From Promicromonospora umidemergens (GTDB lineage: Bacteria > Actinomycetota > Actinomycetes > Actinomycetales > Cellulomonadaceae): 64,000 nt of DNA. The DNA is taken from assembly GCF_024171995.1 (NCBI RefSeq), contig NZ_JAMTCT010000006.1:62001-126000 (forward strand), read 5' to 3'. Every line of letters begins with the position of its first letter. Positions within the stretch are counted from its first letter, which is position 1. Both the position numbers and the translations under genes were made by a program. Under the pieces are notes generated by a model that was given only the letters and a program-made list of their open reading frames with translations, had not been told where the DNA came from and did no database searches. Below, piece by piece: positions 27,410 through 37,328 of the stretch.

Positions 27410-28455
27410 CGTGGTCTCCCCCCGTCGTCATTGCGTGCACCGGAATCCTGCCAGGTCGGCATGCCCTGTTCCGCGGCCATCCACGATTCTGTGGTCAAGG
27501 CCACGGTGGAAGTCAATGGCTCCGGTGCGGATCGGGGAGAGGTACCCGAAGACCCTACCTGGGGCAGGTCGGTCGCGGCGGCCCAGGCAGCCGCGACCTT
27601 GACGGCATCGGCGCTGGCCCGGACGCTGTGCACCCGTACGCACCAGGCACCGGCAGCGGCAGACAGCGCCGAGATCGCGGCGGTGGCGTCGTCCCTCGCC
27701 CGCGGCGGTGCCGTATGGCCGGCGGAGTCCGCCAGCAGGTGGCCGAGGAACCGCTTGCGAGACGCCCCGACGAGCACCGGGCGGCCCAGCTCGTGCAGGG
27801 CGTCGAGGTGGGCCAGCAGCGGCCAGTTCAGCACCCCGGCCTTGGCGAAGCCGAGCCCTGGGTCGAGGATCATTTGCTCGGGCCGCACCCCGTCGTCGTG
27901 CAGGGCGGCCATGCGGGCCGCGAGCTCGTCGCGGACGTCCGCCACGACGTCGTCGTACGTCTGGCGCTGGTCCATGACGTCGGCATGCCCCCGCCAGTGC
28001 ATCGCCACGTACGCGGCGCCGGTCTCGGCGACGGCGCGGCCCATCTCCGGGTCGGCGAGGCCACCCGAGACGTCGTTCACGATGCGTGCTCCCGCGGCCA
28101 CGGCACGCTCGGCCACGGCCGCGCGCGTGGTGTCAACGCTCACGGTCGCTCCGCGCGCGGTGAGCTGCTCGATCACGGGCAGCACGCGTGCCAGCTCCTG
28201 GTCCTGCGGTACGCGGACCGACCCGGGGCGGGTGGACTCCCCGCCCACGTCCAGGATGTCCGCGCCCTCGCCGAGCAGCTCCAGCCCGTGCGCCACGGCG
28301 GCCGAGGGCTCGAACCACTCGCCGCCGTCCGAGAACGAGTCAGGGGTGACGTTCACGACACCCATCACCAGGGTGCGGCCCACGCCGGAGAGCTCCGGCA
28401 GACCGAGCACCCGGGCGTCCCGGGCGGGATGGCGCGCGGTGGGAGCCACCGTCAC
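27406..28455 (-). CDS. folP: Dihydropteroate synthase
   Basis: The enzyme condenses 4-aminobenzoate with the pterin pyrophosphate. Family motifs are [46 protein letters not shown] and [13 protein letters not shown] 28455 overlaps the folE stop by 4 bp and gives 349 residues; GTG 28449 is an alternative. About 45 residues beyond the usual C terminus look unstructured. The stop overlaps the folBK start (GTGA). Confidence 0.95.
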   Translation of the reverse strand: MTVAPTARHPARDARVLGLPELSGVGRTLVMGVVNVTPDSFSDGGEWFEPSAAVAHGLELLGEGADILDVGGESTRPGSVRVPQDQELARVLPVIEQLTARGATVSVDTTRAAVAERAVAAGARIVNDVSGGLADPEMGRAVAETGAAYVAMHWRGHADVMDQRQTYDDVVADVRDELAARMAALHDDGVRPEQMILDPGLGFAKAGVLNWPLLAHLDALHELGRPVLVGASRKRFLGHLLADSAGHTAPPRARDDATAAISALSAAAGAWCVRVHSVRASADAVKVAAAWAAATDLPQVGSSGTSPRSAPEPLTSTVALTTESWMAAEQGMPTWQDSGARNDDGGRPR

Positions 28456-29075
28456 TTCCCGAGGATGAGGCTCATCGCCTCGGCTCGCGTGGCGCCGTCC
28501 CGCATGACCCCGCGCACCGCCGACGTGATGGTCCGCGAACCGGGCTTGCGCACGCCACGCATCGACATGCACAGGTGCTCGCACTGGACCACCACGAGCA
28601 CGCCGCGCGGCTCGAGGATCTCCACGAGGGAGTCCGCGATCTGGGTGGTCATCCGCTCCTGCACCTGCGGACGGCGTGCGTAGACCTCGACCAGCCGGGC
28701 CAGCTTGCTCAGCCCCGTGATGCGCCCGTCCGTGTTGGGGATGTACCCGACGTGCGCGACGCCGTGGAACGGCACCAGGTGGTGCTCGCAGGTCGAGTAC
28801 ACCTCGATGTCCTTGACCAGCACCATCTCCTCGTGTCCGAGGTCGAAGGTGGTGGTCAGCACGTCCTCGGGCTCCTGCCGCAGACCGGCGAAGATCTCGC
28901 GGTACGCCCGAGCTACCCGGGCCGGGGTCTCCCGCAGACCTTCGCGCCCGGGGTCCTCGCCGACGGCGATGAGAAGCTCCCGCACCGCCGCCTCGGCCCG
29001 TGCGGCGTCGTAGGGCGGAATGTCCGCCGCACGCCGCACGGGCGTCGAAACGGGGGTGACTGACCCATCGGTCAT
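28452..29075 (-). CDS. folE: GTP cyclohydrolase I
   Basis: The 207-residue enzyme opens the folate pathway. Zinc ligands are in [11 protein letters not shown] (Cys96, His99) and [14 protein letters not shown] (Cys165 area), and the family block [20 protein letters not shown] (20 residues) is present. GGAG lies eight bases before ATG 29075. It is 26 bases downstream of ftsH and overlaps folP. Confidence 0.96.
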   Translation of the reverse strand: MTDGSVTPVSTPVRRAADIPPYDAARAEAAVRELLIAVGEDPGREGLRETPARVARAYREIFAGLRQEPEDVLTTTFDLGHEEMVLVKDIEVYSTCEHHLVPFHGVAHVGYIPNTDGRITGLSKLARLVEVYARRPQVQERMTTQIADSLVEILEPRGVLVVVQCEHLCMSMRGVRKPGSRTITSAVRGVMRDGATRAEAMSLILGK

Positions 29076-29101
29076 CGTGTTGCTCCGGTCTTCGTCACTG
29101 C

Positions 29102-31141
29102 TCAGTTCGGCGTATCCGTCGGCGCCACGTCCGACGGGGGCGCCACGTCGAGCACTGCCTCGTCCTGCGGCACGGTGGTGTGCCCGTTCTGGACCGCCAG
29201 CTCCTTGGCCGTCTGCACCGGGCCGCGGGTGTGCACGGTGCGCTGCTCGCTGGACAGCCAGACGTCGCGCGCAGGGCGCTTCTCGACGGCCCGGAAAACC
29301 TCCGCGAGCTCCTTCTGGTTCAGCGTCTCCTTCTCGAGCAGACCCAGCACCAGCTCGTCGAGCACGTCGCGGTACTGGCTCAGCACCTCCCACGCCTCGT
29401 CGTGCGCGGCATCGACGAGCTTGCGCACCTCGTCGTCGATCATGCCCGCCACGGACTCGGAGTAGTCGCGCTGGTGACCGTAGTCCCGGCCCATGAACGG
29501 CTCACCGGCGCTCGTGCCGAGCTTGATGGCGCCGACCTGCTCGCTCATGCCGTACTCGGTCACCATCTTGCGGGCGATGGCCGAGGCCTTCTCGATGTCG
29601 TTCGAGGCACCCGTCGTGGGGTCGTGGAACACGAGCTCCTCGGCCACCCGGCCGCCCATCGCGTACGCGAGCTGGTCGAGCAGCTCGTTGCGCGTGGTCG
29701 AGTACTTGTCCTCGAGCGGCATCACCATGGTGTAGCCCAGCGCGCGACCGCGCGGCAGGATCGTCACCTTGGTCACGGGGTCCGTGTACCGCATCGCCGA
29801 GGCGACGAGGGCGTGCCCGCCCTCGTGGTACGCCGTGATCTTCTGCTCCTTGACGTTCATGACCCGGGTGCGCTTCTGCGGGCCGGCGATCACGCGGTCG
29901 ATGGCCTCGTCCAGTGCGCGGTCGTCGATGAGCTGTGCGCCGCTGCGTGCGGTGAGCAGCGCGCCCTCGTTGAGCACGTTCGCCAGGTCGGCGCCCGTGA
30001 AGCCGGGCGTGCGGCGGGCGACGGCCTCAAGGTCGACCTCTGGGACCATCGGCTTGCCCTGCGAGTGCACCTTGAGGATCGCCGCACGACCCTTGAGGTC
30101 CGGGGCCTCGACAGCGATCTGGCGGTCGAAGCGGCCCGGGCGCAGCAGCGCCGGGTCGAGGATGTCGGGACGGTTGGTCGCCGCGATGAGGATGACGTTC
30201 GTCTTGACGTCGAAGCCGTCCATCTCGACGAGCATCTGGTTCAGCGTCTGCTCGCGCTCGTCGTGCCCGCCGCCCATGCCGGCGCCGCGGTGACGGCCTA
30301 CCGCGTCGATCTCGTCCACGAAGATGATCGCCGGCGAGTTCTGCTTGGCCTGCTCGAACAGGTCACGGACACGGCTGGCGCCCACGCCGACGAACATCTC
30401 GACGAAGTCCGAGCCGGAGATCGAGTAGAACGGCACGCCGGCCTCACCGGCGACGGCGCGCGCGAGGAGGGTCTTGCCCGTACCAGGCGGGCCGTAGAGC
30501 AGCACGCCCTTCGGGATCTTGGCACCGACGGCCTGGAACTTGGCCGGCTCGGCGAGGAACTCCTTGATCTCGTGGAGCTCCTCCACCGCCTCGTCCGCAC
30601 CCGCGACGTCGGCGAAGGTCACCTGCGGGGTGTCCTTGGTGGCCAGCTTCGCCTTCGACTTGCCGAAGCCCATCACCCCACGGCTGCCGCCGCCCTGGGC
30701 CCGCGAGAGCAGGAACCAGAACACGACACCGATCAGGAGGAACGGGATCAGCACCGACAGCATGGAGGACCAGAAGCTGGGCTGCGGCACCTCCGAGTCG
30801 AACCCGTCGGCCGGGTCGGACTTCACGATGGCGTCCTCGACCCGGTCGCCCTGGGGCAGCGTGTAGAAGAACTCGACGGTCGTGCCCTTGTCGACCTCCT
30901 CGGCGTCCTCACCCTCACCCTCGGTCACCGAGTACGCCTCGGAGAGCTCGAGCTCGACCCGCTGCTCGCCGTCGACCATGAGGGCGTGCTCGACTGTGCT
31001 GCCGTTCAGCAGCTCGATTCCCTGTGACGTCTCGATTCGCGAGACATTGGTCTGGTTCAGTGCCGAGATGGCCAGCGTCACCACGACCAAGGCGACCAGG
31101 ATCCAGATGACAGGGCCACTCAGAAGCTTCTTGATGTTCAT
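29102..31141 (-). CDS. ftsH: ATP-dependent zinc metalloprotease FtsH
   Basis: The 679-residue membrane protease has two transmembrane helices (about 10-27 and 124-146) flanking an extracytoplasmic domain, an AAA module with Walker A GPPGTGKT (217-224) and Walker B IIFVDEID (272-279), the SRH region, and the zinc site HEGGH (439-443). The C-terminal tail beyond about 630 is divergent, as in other actinobacteria. It degrades membrane and regulatory proteins. The start matches the first membrane helix. Confidence 0.97.
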   Translation of the reverse strand: MNIKKLLSGPVIWILVALVVVTLAISALNQTNVSRIETSQGIELLNGSTVEHALMVDGEQRVELELSEAYSVTEGEGEDAEEVDKGTTVEFFYTLPQGDRVEDAIVKSDPADGFDSEVPQPSFWSSMLSVLIPFLLIGVVFWFLLSRAQGGGSRGVMGFGKSKAKLATKDTPQVTFADVAGADEAVEELHEIKEFLAEPAKFQAVGAKIPKGVLLYGPPGTGKTLLARAVAGEAGVPFYSISGSDFVEMFVGVGASRVRDLFEQAKQNSPAIIFVDEIDAVGRHRGAGMGGGHDEREQTLNQMLVEMDGFDVKTNVILIAATNRPDILDPALLRPGRFDRQIAVEAPDLKGRAAILKVHSQGKPMVPEVDLEAVARRTPGFTGADLANVLNEGALLTARSGAQLIDDRALDEAIDRVIAGPQKRTRVMNVKEQKITAYHEGGHALVASAMRYTDPVTKVTILPRGRALGYTMVMPLEDKYSTTRNELLDQLAYAMGGRVAEELVFHDPTTGASNDIEKASAIARKMVTEYGMSEQVGAIKLGTSAGEPFMGRDYGHQRDYSESVAGMIDDEVRKLVDAAHDEAWEVLSQYRDVLDELVLGLLEKETLNQKELAEVFRAVEKRPARDVWLSSEQRTVHTRGPVQTAKELAVQNGHTTVPQDEAVLDVAPPSDVAPTDTPN

Positions 31142-31325
31142 CGGCGACGGGGACCGTGCCCCGTTTCCCTCCGCTCGCGCAGTATGTTTCCGTCGAAACT
31201 ACATGGTCTCCCTGACAGGAGCCCCGGGTGTTCGCCCAGAGCATGTGATGCCTGGGTTACACCGCGCCCAGACGTGACGAACCGCCCGGGATGGGCATTC
31301 CGCGGCGTCGAGCGGTGCTGACGAG

Positions 31326-31880
31326 TCAGCCTCCGTAGACGTGCGGTGCCAGGGTGGCAACGAACGGCAGGTTGCGATAGTTCTCCGCGTAGTCGAGGCC
31401 GTAGCCCACCACGAACTCGTTGGCGATGTCGTACCCCAGGTACTTCACGTCGACGTCGGCCTGCGCGGCGTCCGGCTTGCGCAGCATGGCAGCGATCTCG
31501 ACGGACTCGGGACCGCGCGAGCGCAGGTTCGACACCAGCCAGGACAGGGTCAGGCCGGAGTCGATGATGTCCTCGACGATGATGACGTTGCGGCCCGTCA
31601 GGTCCGCGTCGAGGTCCTTGAGGATGCGGACGACGCCAGAGGACTTGGTGCCCGAGCCGTACGACGACACCGCCATCCAGTCCATCTGGACCTGGTGGTG
31701 GAGCCTGCGCGACAGGTCCGCCATGACCATGACCGCACCCTTGAGCACGCCGACCAGGAGCAGGTCCTTGCCCGCGTAGTCCGCGTCGATCTGGGCTGCC
31801 AGCTCGTCGAGCTTCTTGGTGAGCTGCTCCTCGGAGAGCAGGATCTCCGCGAGGTCGGGTCCGACGTCGGACTGGTCCAC
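31326..31880 (-). CDS. hpt: Hypoxanthine phosphoribosyltransferase
   Basis: The 184-residue purine salvage enzyme has the PRPP motif VIIVEDIIDSGLTLSWL and the flexible-loop SSYGSGTKSSG. The C-terminal YGLDYAENYRNLPFV is typical. AGGAG is six bases before the GTG at 31880, and the gene begins only 3 bases after the tilS stop. The tilS-hpt-ftsH order is conserved in many bacteria. Confidence 0.95.
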   Translation of the reverse strand: MDQSDVGPDLAEILLSEEQLTKKLDELAAQIDADYAGKDLLLVGVLKGAVMVMADLSRRLHHQVQMDWMAVSSYGSGTKSSGVVRILKDLDADLTGRNVIIVEDIIDSGLTLSWLVSNLRSRGPESVEIAAMLRKPDAAQADVDVKYLGYDIANEFVVGYGLDYAENYRNLPFVATLAPHVYGG

Positions 31881-31883
31881 GAG

Positions 31884-33227
31884 TTACTCCTGAGTTGTGC
31901 TGGGGGGCGGGACGCCGGTCCCGCCGTCCGAGATACCGGTCGGCGCGGCGCGCAGGAAAAGACTGCCACACGCACGACGGGCTCGTGCGCCGCCCGGGAG
32001 ATGGACGGGGCCTTGACCGCTCCATGACACGACGAGGGCGTCCAGCGCGTCGACGTGTCGGGTGGTGGTGTCCGTCGGCCGGCAGCCGGCAGCGAGCGCG
32101 GCGAGCCGGAGGGCACGACGCCGGAGCGCCGGGTGTGCCTGCTCCAGCACGGCGACGTCGAGGGTGCGCACGACGTCGCTCTCCCCCGCCGTCGGCCGGC
32201 CAGGGGCTCCCGTGCCTTGTGCCGCCTGGGCCGCCGCCGGGGCCCTGCCGGCCCGCTCGAGGAGCTCCGCGGCGAGGGCGTCCAGCAGGTCCGCGTCGTC
32301 GCGCAGCTGGTCCGCGCTCCGCCCGAGGGCCTCGGCTACACCAGGGCCCAGCGTGTCCTCCAGCACCGGCAGCACGCGCCCGCGCACCTGCGAGCGCAGC
32401 GGCGTGAAGGTTCCGCGCGATCGGTCCGTTGCATCGCGCTGAACCTGAGATCGGTCCGTCGACCCGAGATCGGTCGATCGATGGACCGATCTCGAGTCGC
32501 CCGACCGATCTCGGAGCAAGGCGCCGGCCGGGGGGCCGGTCGGCAGCAGGTTGGTGGGGTCCGTCCAGAACTGCAGGCCCGACGCCGCACACACCGCCTC
32601 GGTCTGCGCCCGGCGCAGTCCGAGGAACGGCCGGCGGAAGATCCCCCGCTCGCGCGGCATCCCGGCCAGCGAGCGTGCCCCGGCACCCCGGGCGAGCCCG
32701 AGCAGCACCTGCTCCGCCTGGTCGTCGAGGGTGTGCCCGAGCAGCACCAGGGCGGCGCCGGCCTCGGCGGCGAACACCTCCAGCGCGGCGTACCGGGCAT
32801 CCCGGGCAACCGCCTCCGGCCCTCCGCCGCCGGACGTCGGCCCGGTCGAGTCATGGACGTCCCGAACCAGACCAGGCCTTCGTTCGGCTGCCGCATCGGG
32901 ACCGCCGGCGGCAGGCCGGTCCGCACGCCGGACCACCACCGGGTCGAGGCCCAGCGAGCGGCACTGCTCCGCCGCCCGCGCGGCCACCTCGGCGGAGCCG
33001 GCCTGCAGCCCGTGGTCGACGACCACCGCGCCCGCCCGCACGGCGTGGCCCCGCGACCGGACCGAGCGCCCCACCCGCCGGGCCTCGAACGCCAGCGACG
33101 CGGCGAGAGCGAGGCTGTCCGCACCGCCCGAGCAGGCGACCAGCACCAGGTCGTCCGGGCCGAGGCCGGCCAGCACCTCCCGGACCGCGTTCCGGGCCGC
33201 TGCGACGGCGGGGTCGACACGGGCCAC
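31884..33227 (-). CDS. tilS: tRNA(Ile)-lysidine synthase, with in-frame insertions
   Basis: TilS modifies C34 of tRNA-Ile(CAU) to lysidine, an essential step for reading AUA. The ATP pyrophosphatase loop is SGGADS (33-38), followed by [29 protein letters not shown] and the FWTDPTN motif. Between that motif and [17 protein letters not shown] about 35 extra residues (238-272), rich in Arg, Ser and Asp, are encoded by a palindromic repeat. A second insertion (about 104-138) is rich in Gly, Arg and Pro. The 447-residue length exceeds typical actinobacterial TilS. GTG 33227 is the first start in frame. Confidence 0.9.
   Translation of the reverse strand: MARVDPAVAAARNAVREVLAGLGPDDLVLVACSGGADSLALAASLAFEARRVGRSVRSRGHAVRAGAVVVDHGLQAGSAEVAARAAEQCRSLGLDPVVVRRADRPAAGGPDAAAERRPGLVRDVHDSTGPTSGGGGPEAVARDARYAALEVFAAEAGAALVLLGHTLDDQAEQVLLGLARGAGARSLAGMPRERGIFRRPFLGLRRAQTEAVCAASGLQFWTDPTNLLPTGPPAGALLRDRSGDSRSVHRSTDLGSTDRSQVQRDATDRSRGTFTPLRSQVRGRVLPVLEDTLGPGVAEALGRSADQLRDDADLLDALAAELLERAGRAPAAAQAAQGTGAPGRPTAGESDVVRTLDVAVLEQAHPALRRRALRLAALAAGCRPTDTTTRHVDALDALVVSWSGQGPVHLPGGARARRACGSLFLRAAPTGISDGGTGVPPPSTTQE
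32447..32512. repeat. In-frame nested palindrome inside tilS
   Basis: GAGATCGGTC occurs at 32447 and 32466, and GACCGATCTC at 32484 and 32503. The inner pair is separated by an 8-nt loop and the outer spacers are both 9 nt, so the 66 bp form a symmetric cruciform. A third, partial GATCGGTCC copy lies at 32419. The decamer arms and loop length equal those of the terminator at 17715-17742. Confidence 0.88.
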
Positions 33228-33300
33228 GGTCAGGCGTTCCCGCCGTCGGACGAGTGGGGCACGGAGCCCGCCGTCCCCGTCCGCGCCCCCGTCCCCGTCC

Positions 33301-34377
33301 TCATCCGTGCACCCGGCGCACCCAGGCGCGGGCGTCGGCGATCTCCCGGGCGGTCGGCAGGTTCTCCGGGGCGGCCCACACCGCGTTGAGCCCGTCGCGT
33401 CCTACGGCCCGCTCCACGGTCCGCACGAACACCGCCCCGTCGCGGTACTGGGCGAGCTTGGCCTCCATCCCGAGCAGCTTCTGCACCACGGTGTCGAACG
33501 TGTTGCGTCCCTCGCCGTCGCGACGGCGCTCGAACCGGGCGCGGATGCGGCGCACCGACGGCACCACCCGGGGCCCCACCGCGTCCATCATCACGTCCGC
33601 ATGCCCCTCCAGGAGGGCCATGACGGCCGTGATGTCGGCCAGCTCGTCCTTCTGCTCGTGCGTGAGCATGCCGTCCATGAGCGTGCCGCCCTCGCCGCGC
33701 AGGGTGGCGAGCACGTTCCGCCCGATCGCGACCACCTTCTTGTCGAACCGCACCTTGGCCAGCTCCGCCGACGTCCGGGCCATGCCGGCGATCAGGTCCT
33801 GCGTGCGGCCGCTGAGGTGGCCAGCGAGCCATGGCGCCGCCGCGAACTGCAGGGCGTGCGTCTGCTCGTGCAGGCACACCCACAGCCGGAAGTCGCGCAC
33901 CGGGACCCGCAGCGCCTGCTCCGCCTGCAGCACGTTGGGGGCGACGAGCAGCAGCCGGCCGGGGCCGGAGTACGGGTCGAACTGGCCCAGCACCCGCCCG
34001 CTGAGCAGGGCGAGGACCGCCCCGATCTCAGCGGCGCCTGCCAGCTGGGCGCCGGGCGACGTGGCCCCCTTCGACACCTCGGCGACGACCGCACCGATCC
34101 CGTCGGTCATGGCGGCCATCGACTGCGTGTTCGCCCGTGCCCAGGTCGCGCGGTCCACGACCACCACAGGGCTCAGCGTCACGTTGCCGTCGTGCGGCAC
34201 CATGCGTGTCGTCTCCAGCACGTGCCCGACGGCGTCTCCTGCCGCGGCGCGGAGCCCGCTCACCAGGGAGTCGAGCTCGTCCCGCGGTGCTTGGGGCCCT
34301 GGCGCGGCAAGGCGCCCGGCGATCTGTCCTGCCGCCGACCAGTCGACGACCTGCGGGGCGGTGGAGGCCTGTGTCAC
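33301..34377 (-). CDS. DUF2342-type zinc-dependent metalloprotease (F420-associated family)
   Basis: The 358-residue protein has the zinc motif HEQTH (170-174, in [11 protein letters not shown]) and a downstream [12 protein letters not shown] that can supply the third ligand. The family is actinobacterial and often co-occurs with coenzyme F420 genes; no substrate is known to me. It lies between dacB and tilS, as in related genomes. TACCGT six bases before the GTG at 34377 predicts a leaderless start. Confidence 0.85.
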   Translation of the reverse strand: MTQASTAPQVVDWSAAGQIAGRLAAPGPQAPRDELDSLVSGLRAAAGDAVGHVLETTRMVPHDGNVTLSPVVVVDRATWARANTQSMAAMTDGIGAVVAEVSKGATSPGAQLAGAAEIGAVLALLSGRVLGQFDPYSGPGRLLLVAPNVLQAEQALRVPVRDFRLWVCLHEQTHALQFAAAPWLAGHLSGRTQDLIAGMARTSAELAKVRFDKKVVAIGRNVLATLRGEGGTLMDGMLTHEQKDELADITAVMALLEGHADVMMDAVGPRVVPSVRRIRARFERRRDGEGRNTFDTVVQKLLGMEAKLAQYRDGAVFVRTVERAVGRDGLNAVWAAPENLPTAREIADARAWVRRVHG

Positions 34378-34383
34378 CGGACC

Positions 34384-34389
34384 ACGGTA
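34384..34389 (-). promoter_or_regulatory. -10 box of a leaderless promoter (DUF2342 gene)
   Basis: TACCGT is followed by six bases and the GTG start codon. No ribosome site is visible. Confidence 0.5.
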
Positions 34390-34410
34390 ACCGTCGTGGC
34401 CGGCGGGGCG

Positions 34411-35838
34411 TCAGCCCTGGGTCGAGTACGCCGCGAGGTCGCCGACGAAGCTGTCGTAGATCTGCGTGGCGCCGACGGTCCTGTCGGCAGGGATCGAGTC
34501 GGCGAGGATCGAGAAGACGAGCAGCCGGCCGTCGGCCGTGATCACCGTGCCTGCGAGCGCGCGAACCTTGGGCAGGCTGCCGGTCTTGGCCCGTGCCAGG
34601 CCGCGGGCCGGGTTGGTTCCGGTGAACCTCCCGAGGCTGCTGTCGAGAGTGCCCGACAGGCCAGCGATCGGCATGCCGACCGCCTCGCTGCGCAGCTTGG
34701 GGTGCGCGGGGTCGACCATGATCCCGAGCAGGTCCACGAGCTGCTGCGAGCTCAGGTAGGAGCCGTCACCGAGGCCGGAGCAGTCCCGCAGGCGAGCACC
34801 GGTCATGTCGACGCCGAGCCGCCGCGCACTCGCGATCACCGCCTGGGTGGCGCCGTCGTTCGAGCCGGGCAGGCCGGCGTCCACGGCGACGAGGCGCCCG
34901 AGCACCTCGGTGATCGTGTTGTCGGAGTACTGCATGGCGAACCCGACGACCTCCGCGAGCGGCGCGGAGCTGACCTGACCGAGCACCTGGGCGTCGTCCG
35001 GTGCGGTCTCGTTGACCACGGCACCGGCGGTCTGCAGGCCCTCGGCCTCCAGCGCCGCGGAGAAGACCTCCGCGGCGTACTTGCCGGGGTCCGACGCGCG
35101 GGGCCCGTTGTCGGTGTACTCGTCGGACAGCAGCCCGACGTTGATCGCCACGGACGAGACGGGTGCCACGTAGCCGGCCGCGATGTCCGGGCTCGCCACG
35201 GTCGGTGCGATGTCGTCGCCGGTGAAGAGCGTGTCGTCGAGCGCGACCCGCACCTCGGTGGTGCCGGTGACCTTCACCTTGGCGGCGACCTGCTGAGCGA
35301 GGTCGGCCAGGCCGGCCCGCCCGTTGACGGCGTCGGGGTCGCCCTGCCCCTCCGCCAGCATCATGTCTCCACCACCCACCAGGACCACGGTGTCGTCCTC
35401 GGCGAGGACGGCCTTGGTGTCCAGCGTGGTGCCCGCGATCGAGGAGAGCGCGGCGACGCCGGTGAAGAGCTTCTGGGTGGAGGCAGGGGTCATGAGCTTG
35501 TCCGGGCTCGACGAGCCGAGCACCTCGCCGGTGCTCCCGTCGGCCACCATGACGCCGACCCGGGAACCGAGCCGCTTGTCCTTGGCCAGGCCCGTCACCA
35601 GGCGCTGCATCTCGGCGCTGTCCGGTACCGGCGCATCGTCCGGGAGGCCCTCGAGGAGCGCGACGGGAGCCGGCCCCTCGACGGCGCCGGGAGCCGACGG
35701 GAAGGGGCTCGGCTCTGGCCACGGCTCGGCCGTGGTGAGCATGCCGGGAACGACGTCGTACGCATCGGCGACGAGGTACCCGCCGAACAGTGCGACGACC
35801 GCGGCGACGGCAGCGCCGGAGCGCAACCCCCACTCCAT
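34411..35838 (-). CDS. dacB: D-alanyl-D-alanine carboxypeptidase / endopeptidase (S13, PBP4 type)
   Basis: This exported peptidoglycan hydrolase has an N-terminal membrane anchor (about 8-26) and the three penicillin-binding motifs: STQK in TPASTQKLFTG, SDN in MQYSDNTITEVLG, and KTG in RAKTGSLPKV. GAGAGG is six bases upstream of ATG 35838, which gives 475 residues; GTG 35859 and ATG 35844 are less well placed. A Pro-rich spacer follows the anchor. It is divergent from ppa. Confidence 0.92.
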   Translation of the reverse strand: MEWGLRSGAAVAAVVALFGGYLVADAYDVVPGMLTTAEPWPEPSPFPSAPGAVEGPAPVALLEGLPDDAPVPDSAEMQRLVTGLAKDKRLGSRVGVMVADGSTGEVLGSSSPDKLMTPASTQKLFTGVAALSSIAGTTLDTKAVLAEDDTVVLVGGGDMMLAEGQGDPDAVNGRAGLADLAQQVAAKVKVTGTTEVRVALDDTLFTGDDIAPTVASPDIAAGYVAPVSSVAINVGLLSDEYTDNGPRASDPGKYAAEVFSAALEAEGLQTAGAVVNETAPDDAQVLGQVSSAPLAEVVGFAMQYSDNTITEVLGRLVAVDAGLPGSNDGATQAVIASARRLGVDMTGARLRDCSGLGDGSYLSSQQLVDLLGIMVDPAHPKLRSEAVGMPIAGLSGTLDSSLGRFTGTNPARGLARAKTGSLPKVRALAGTVITADGRLLVFSILADSIPADRTVGATQIYDSFVGDLAAYSTQG

Positions 35839-36116
35839 GGGCATCCTCTCGATCGTCACGTGAAAGCCATAGGCAACTCTAGTGGCGGCAAACCATGCGA
35901 TGGGTACGGCGACGGCGATTCACGGGTAATTTCACCCGCTCGCGAGACCGGCTCGCGCGCGCGGCGCACACGCTGCGAATTATGCCCAACCCGGAGAGTG
36001 GTGCTGACCACAGGTAACGGTCGGGACACAGGACACATGGCACACTGGACAGGCGCAAGGCCGCCGCCGCGGTAAGACACTTCGGCGACCATCTTCGAGA
36101 ACTGGAGCACATCGAC

Positions 36117-36617
36117 GTGGAGTTCGACGTCACGATCGAGATCCCCAAGGGTCAGCGGAACAAGTACGAGGTGGATCACGAGACCGGACGTATCCGCCTC
36201 GACCGCATGCTCTTCACCTCGACGCGCTACCCGGACGACTACGGCTTCATCGAGGGCACCCTCGGCGAAGACGGCGACCCCTTGGACGCACTCGTCCTGC
36301 TGGAGGAGCCCACCTTCCCGGGCTGCCTGATCAAGTGCCGTGCACTCGGCATGTTCCGCATGCGCGACGAGGCCGGCGGCGACGACAAGGTGCTCTGCGT
36401 GCCGACGGGCGACCAGCGCGCCGCGTGGCGCCAGGACATCGACGACGTCTCGGACTTCCACCGCCTGGAGATCCAGCACTTCTTCGAGGTCTACAAGGAC
36501 CTGGAGCCGGGCAAGTCCGTCGAGGGCGCCCACTGGGTGGGCCGTTCCGACGCCGAGGCCGAGATCGTTCGCTCGATCCAGCGCGCCGAGGACACCGGCT
36601 ACTACGCCAAGCACTGA
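36117..36617 (+). CDS. ppa: Inorganic pyrophosphatase
   Basis: The 166-residue family I enzyme hydrolyses pyrophosphate. Acidic metal ligands are in [20 protein letters not shown] (20 residues), and [12 protein letters not shown] is the usual C-terminal block. The GTG start at 36117 has GGAG about nine bases upstream and matches the family N terminus ([18 protein letters not shown]). It is divergent from dacB, an order common in actinobacteria. Confidence 0.97.
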   Translation: MEFDVTIEIPKGQRNKYEVDHETGRIRLDRMLFTSTRYPDDYGFIEGTLGEDGDPLDALVLLEEPTFPGCLIKCRALGMFRMRDEAGGDDKVLCVPTGDQRAAWRQDIDDVSDFHRLEIQHFFEVYKDLEPGKSVEGAHWVGRSDAEAEIVRSIQRAEDTGYYAKH

Positions 36618-36620
36618 CGC

Positions 36621-36686
36621 CTCGGTTGTGGGCGTGACCGTTGCGACGGCCTGCCCGTCATAGGCGAAGCTCACGCCCACAGCCAA
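36621..36686. repeat. Intergenic palindromic repeat, copy B
   Basis: GGTTGTGGGCGTGA (36624-36637) pairs with TCACGCCCACAGCC (36671-36684), with one wobble pair. The left arm matches copy A (GGTTGTGGGCGTGA) exactly. It begins four bases after the ppa stop and can act as its terminator. Confidence 0.7.
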
Positions 36687-36706
36687 GGATCAGGGGCGGT
36701 CGTAGA

Positions 36707-36910
36707 TCAACGACGACCAGCTACCGCGAGCGCGCCACCAGCCGCTCGGGCCCCCTCCGCGGTGGGCGGACCCGCCGGCGGGTCGGCCCTGGCCGTCGGG
36801 CCCCATGGGATCACCAGGGCGAGCACGAGCACCAGGACCCCGAGCGCGCGCAGCGCCAGCGCTGCGCCGTGACCATGCCTCGGCTCCTCCAGATCTCGGG
36901 CCCGTCCCAT
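36707..36910 (-). CDS. Possible small exported or membrane protein
   Basis: A 67-residue frame starts at ATG 36910 behind a strong GGGAGGAGG site. It encodes one hydrophobic stretch (about 20-38, ALRALGVLVLVLALVIPW) and a possible signal-peptidase site ARADPP near residue 40. The rest is Ala/Gly/Pro-rich. It lies alone between ppa and metY. No family is recognised, so it may be spurious. Confidence 0.4.
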   Translation of the reverse strand: MGRARDLEEPRHGHGAALALRALGVLVLVLALVIPWGPTARADPPAGPPTAEGARAAGGALAVAGRR

Positions 36911-37082
36911 GGCCCTCCTCCCGATCGGCGCACCCATCGGCGTGTCGCCTTGCGCGGATCGCGTGAATCACTCCCGCGCCACGTTCCAATGTCGCCCAGG
37001 CCGCCGTCTCGCGCTACCGGGGCGTCCGCGGCCCGACGGGCGGCGCCTCCGGACACGGTCCGGCGCCCGTCTCATTTTCCGA

Positions 37083-37097
37083 TCTCACGATATAAGA
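37083..37097. promoter_or_regulatory. Candidate operator/promoter element upstream of metY
   Basis: TCTCA and TAAGA form an imperfect inverted repeat with a 5-nt spacer, overlapping the -10-like TATAAG (37091-37096). The region is AT-richer than its surroundings. Apart from this, copy B of the repeat, the small frame and the leader below, I see nothing in 36618-37328. Confidence 0.3.
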
Positions 37098-37126
37098 CAT
37101 GGCTTTCGGTGCCGTCCAGGGCCGTC

Positions 37127-37132
37127 TACGGT
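37127..37132 (+). promoter_or_regulatory. -10 box of the metY leader transcript
   Basis: TACGGT ends six bases before the leader ATG at 37139, the spacing seen at other leaderless starts in this window. It implies that the leader peptide is translated from the 5' end of the mRNA. Confidence 0.5.
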
Positions 37133-37138
37133 CACACC

Positions 37139-37165
37139 ATGACTCGTCGAATGTGTAGTTGCTGA
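37139..37165 (+). CDS. Leader peptide MTRRMCSC upstream of metY
   Basis: An eight-residue frame encodes MTRRMCSC. It contains two Cys codons (TGT 37154, TGC 37160) and two Met codons directly before the stop. ACT, CGT, CGA, TGT and AGT are rare codons in such GC-rich DNA. The frame lies 163 bases before metY and is followed at once by hairpins. Cys-rich leaderless frames act as cysteine-responsive attenuators in mycobacteria; this one has the same design. Confidence 0.65.
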   Translation: MTRRMCSC

Positions 37166-37169
37166 ACCA

Positions 37170-37216
37170 GCGCACGTTCGCCTGCCCTCGGCCGTTCGGC
37201 CGACTCCCGCGTGCGC
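37170..37216 (+). promoter_or_regulatory. Candidate attenuator hairpins after the leader peptide
   Basis: GCGCACG (37170-37176) pairs with CGTGCGC (37210-37216), enclosing a tight CGGCCG/CGGCCG hairpin at 37189-37202. A ribosome stalled at the Cys codons would cover the left arm. Further down, CTCCTG (37237-37242) can pair with CAGGAG (37319-37324), the metY ribosome site. Confidence 0.45.
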
Positions 37217-37328
37217 GCCACCCCGCCGCGGACCACCTCCTGATGCGCAGGCCCCATGGGGCACGCCGCGGCACATCTCGGCCAGTTCCGCCCGAAGCAC
37301 GCCACCAGCTACAGGAAGCAGGAGAGCC

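Noticed and set aside
32810-32930. Second tilS insertion as another palindromic element
   Set aside because: The DNA shows only short 6-bp inverted pairs with irregular spacing; it may be an ordinary low-complexity insertion.
37142-37328. SAM riboswitch upstream of metY
   Set aside because: I cannot recognise the conserved core of SAM-I, SAM-II or SAM-IV classes; the leader peptide and simple hairpins explain the region better.
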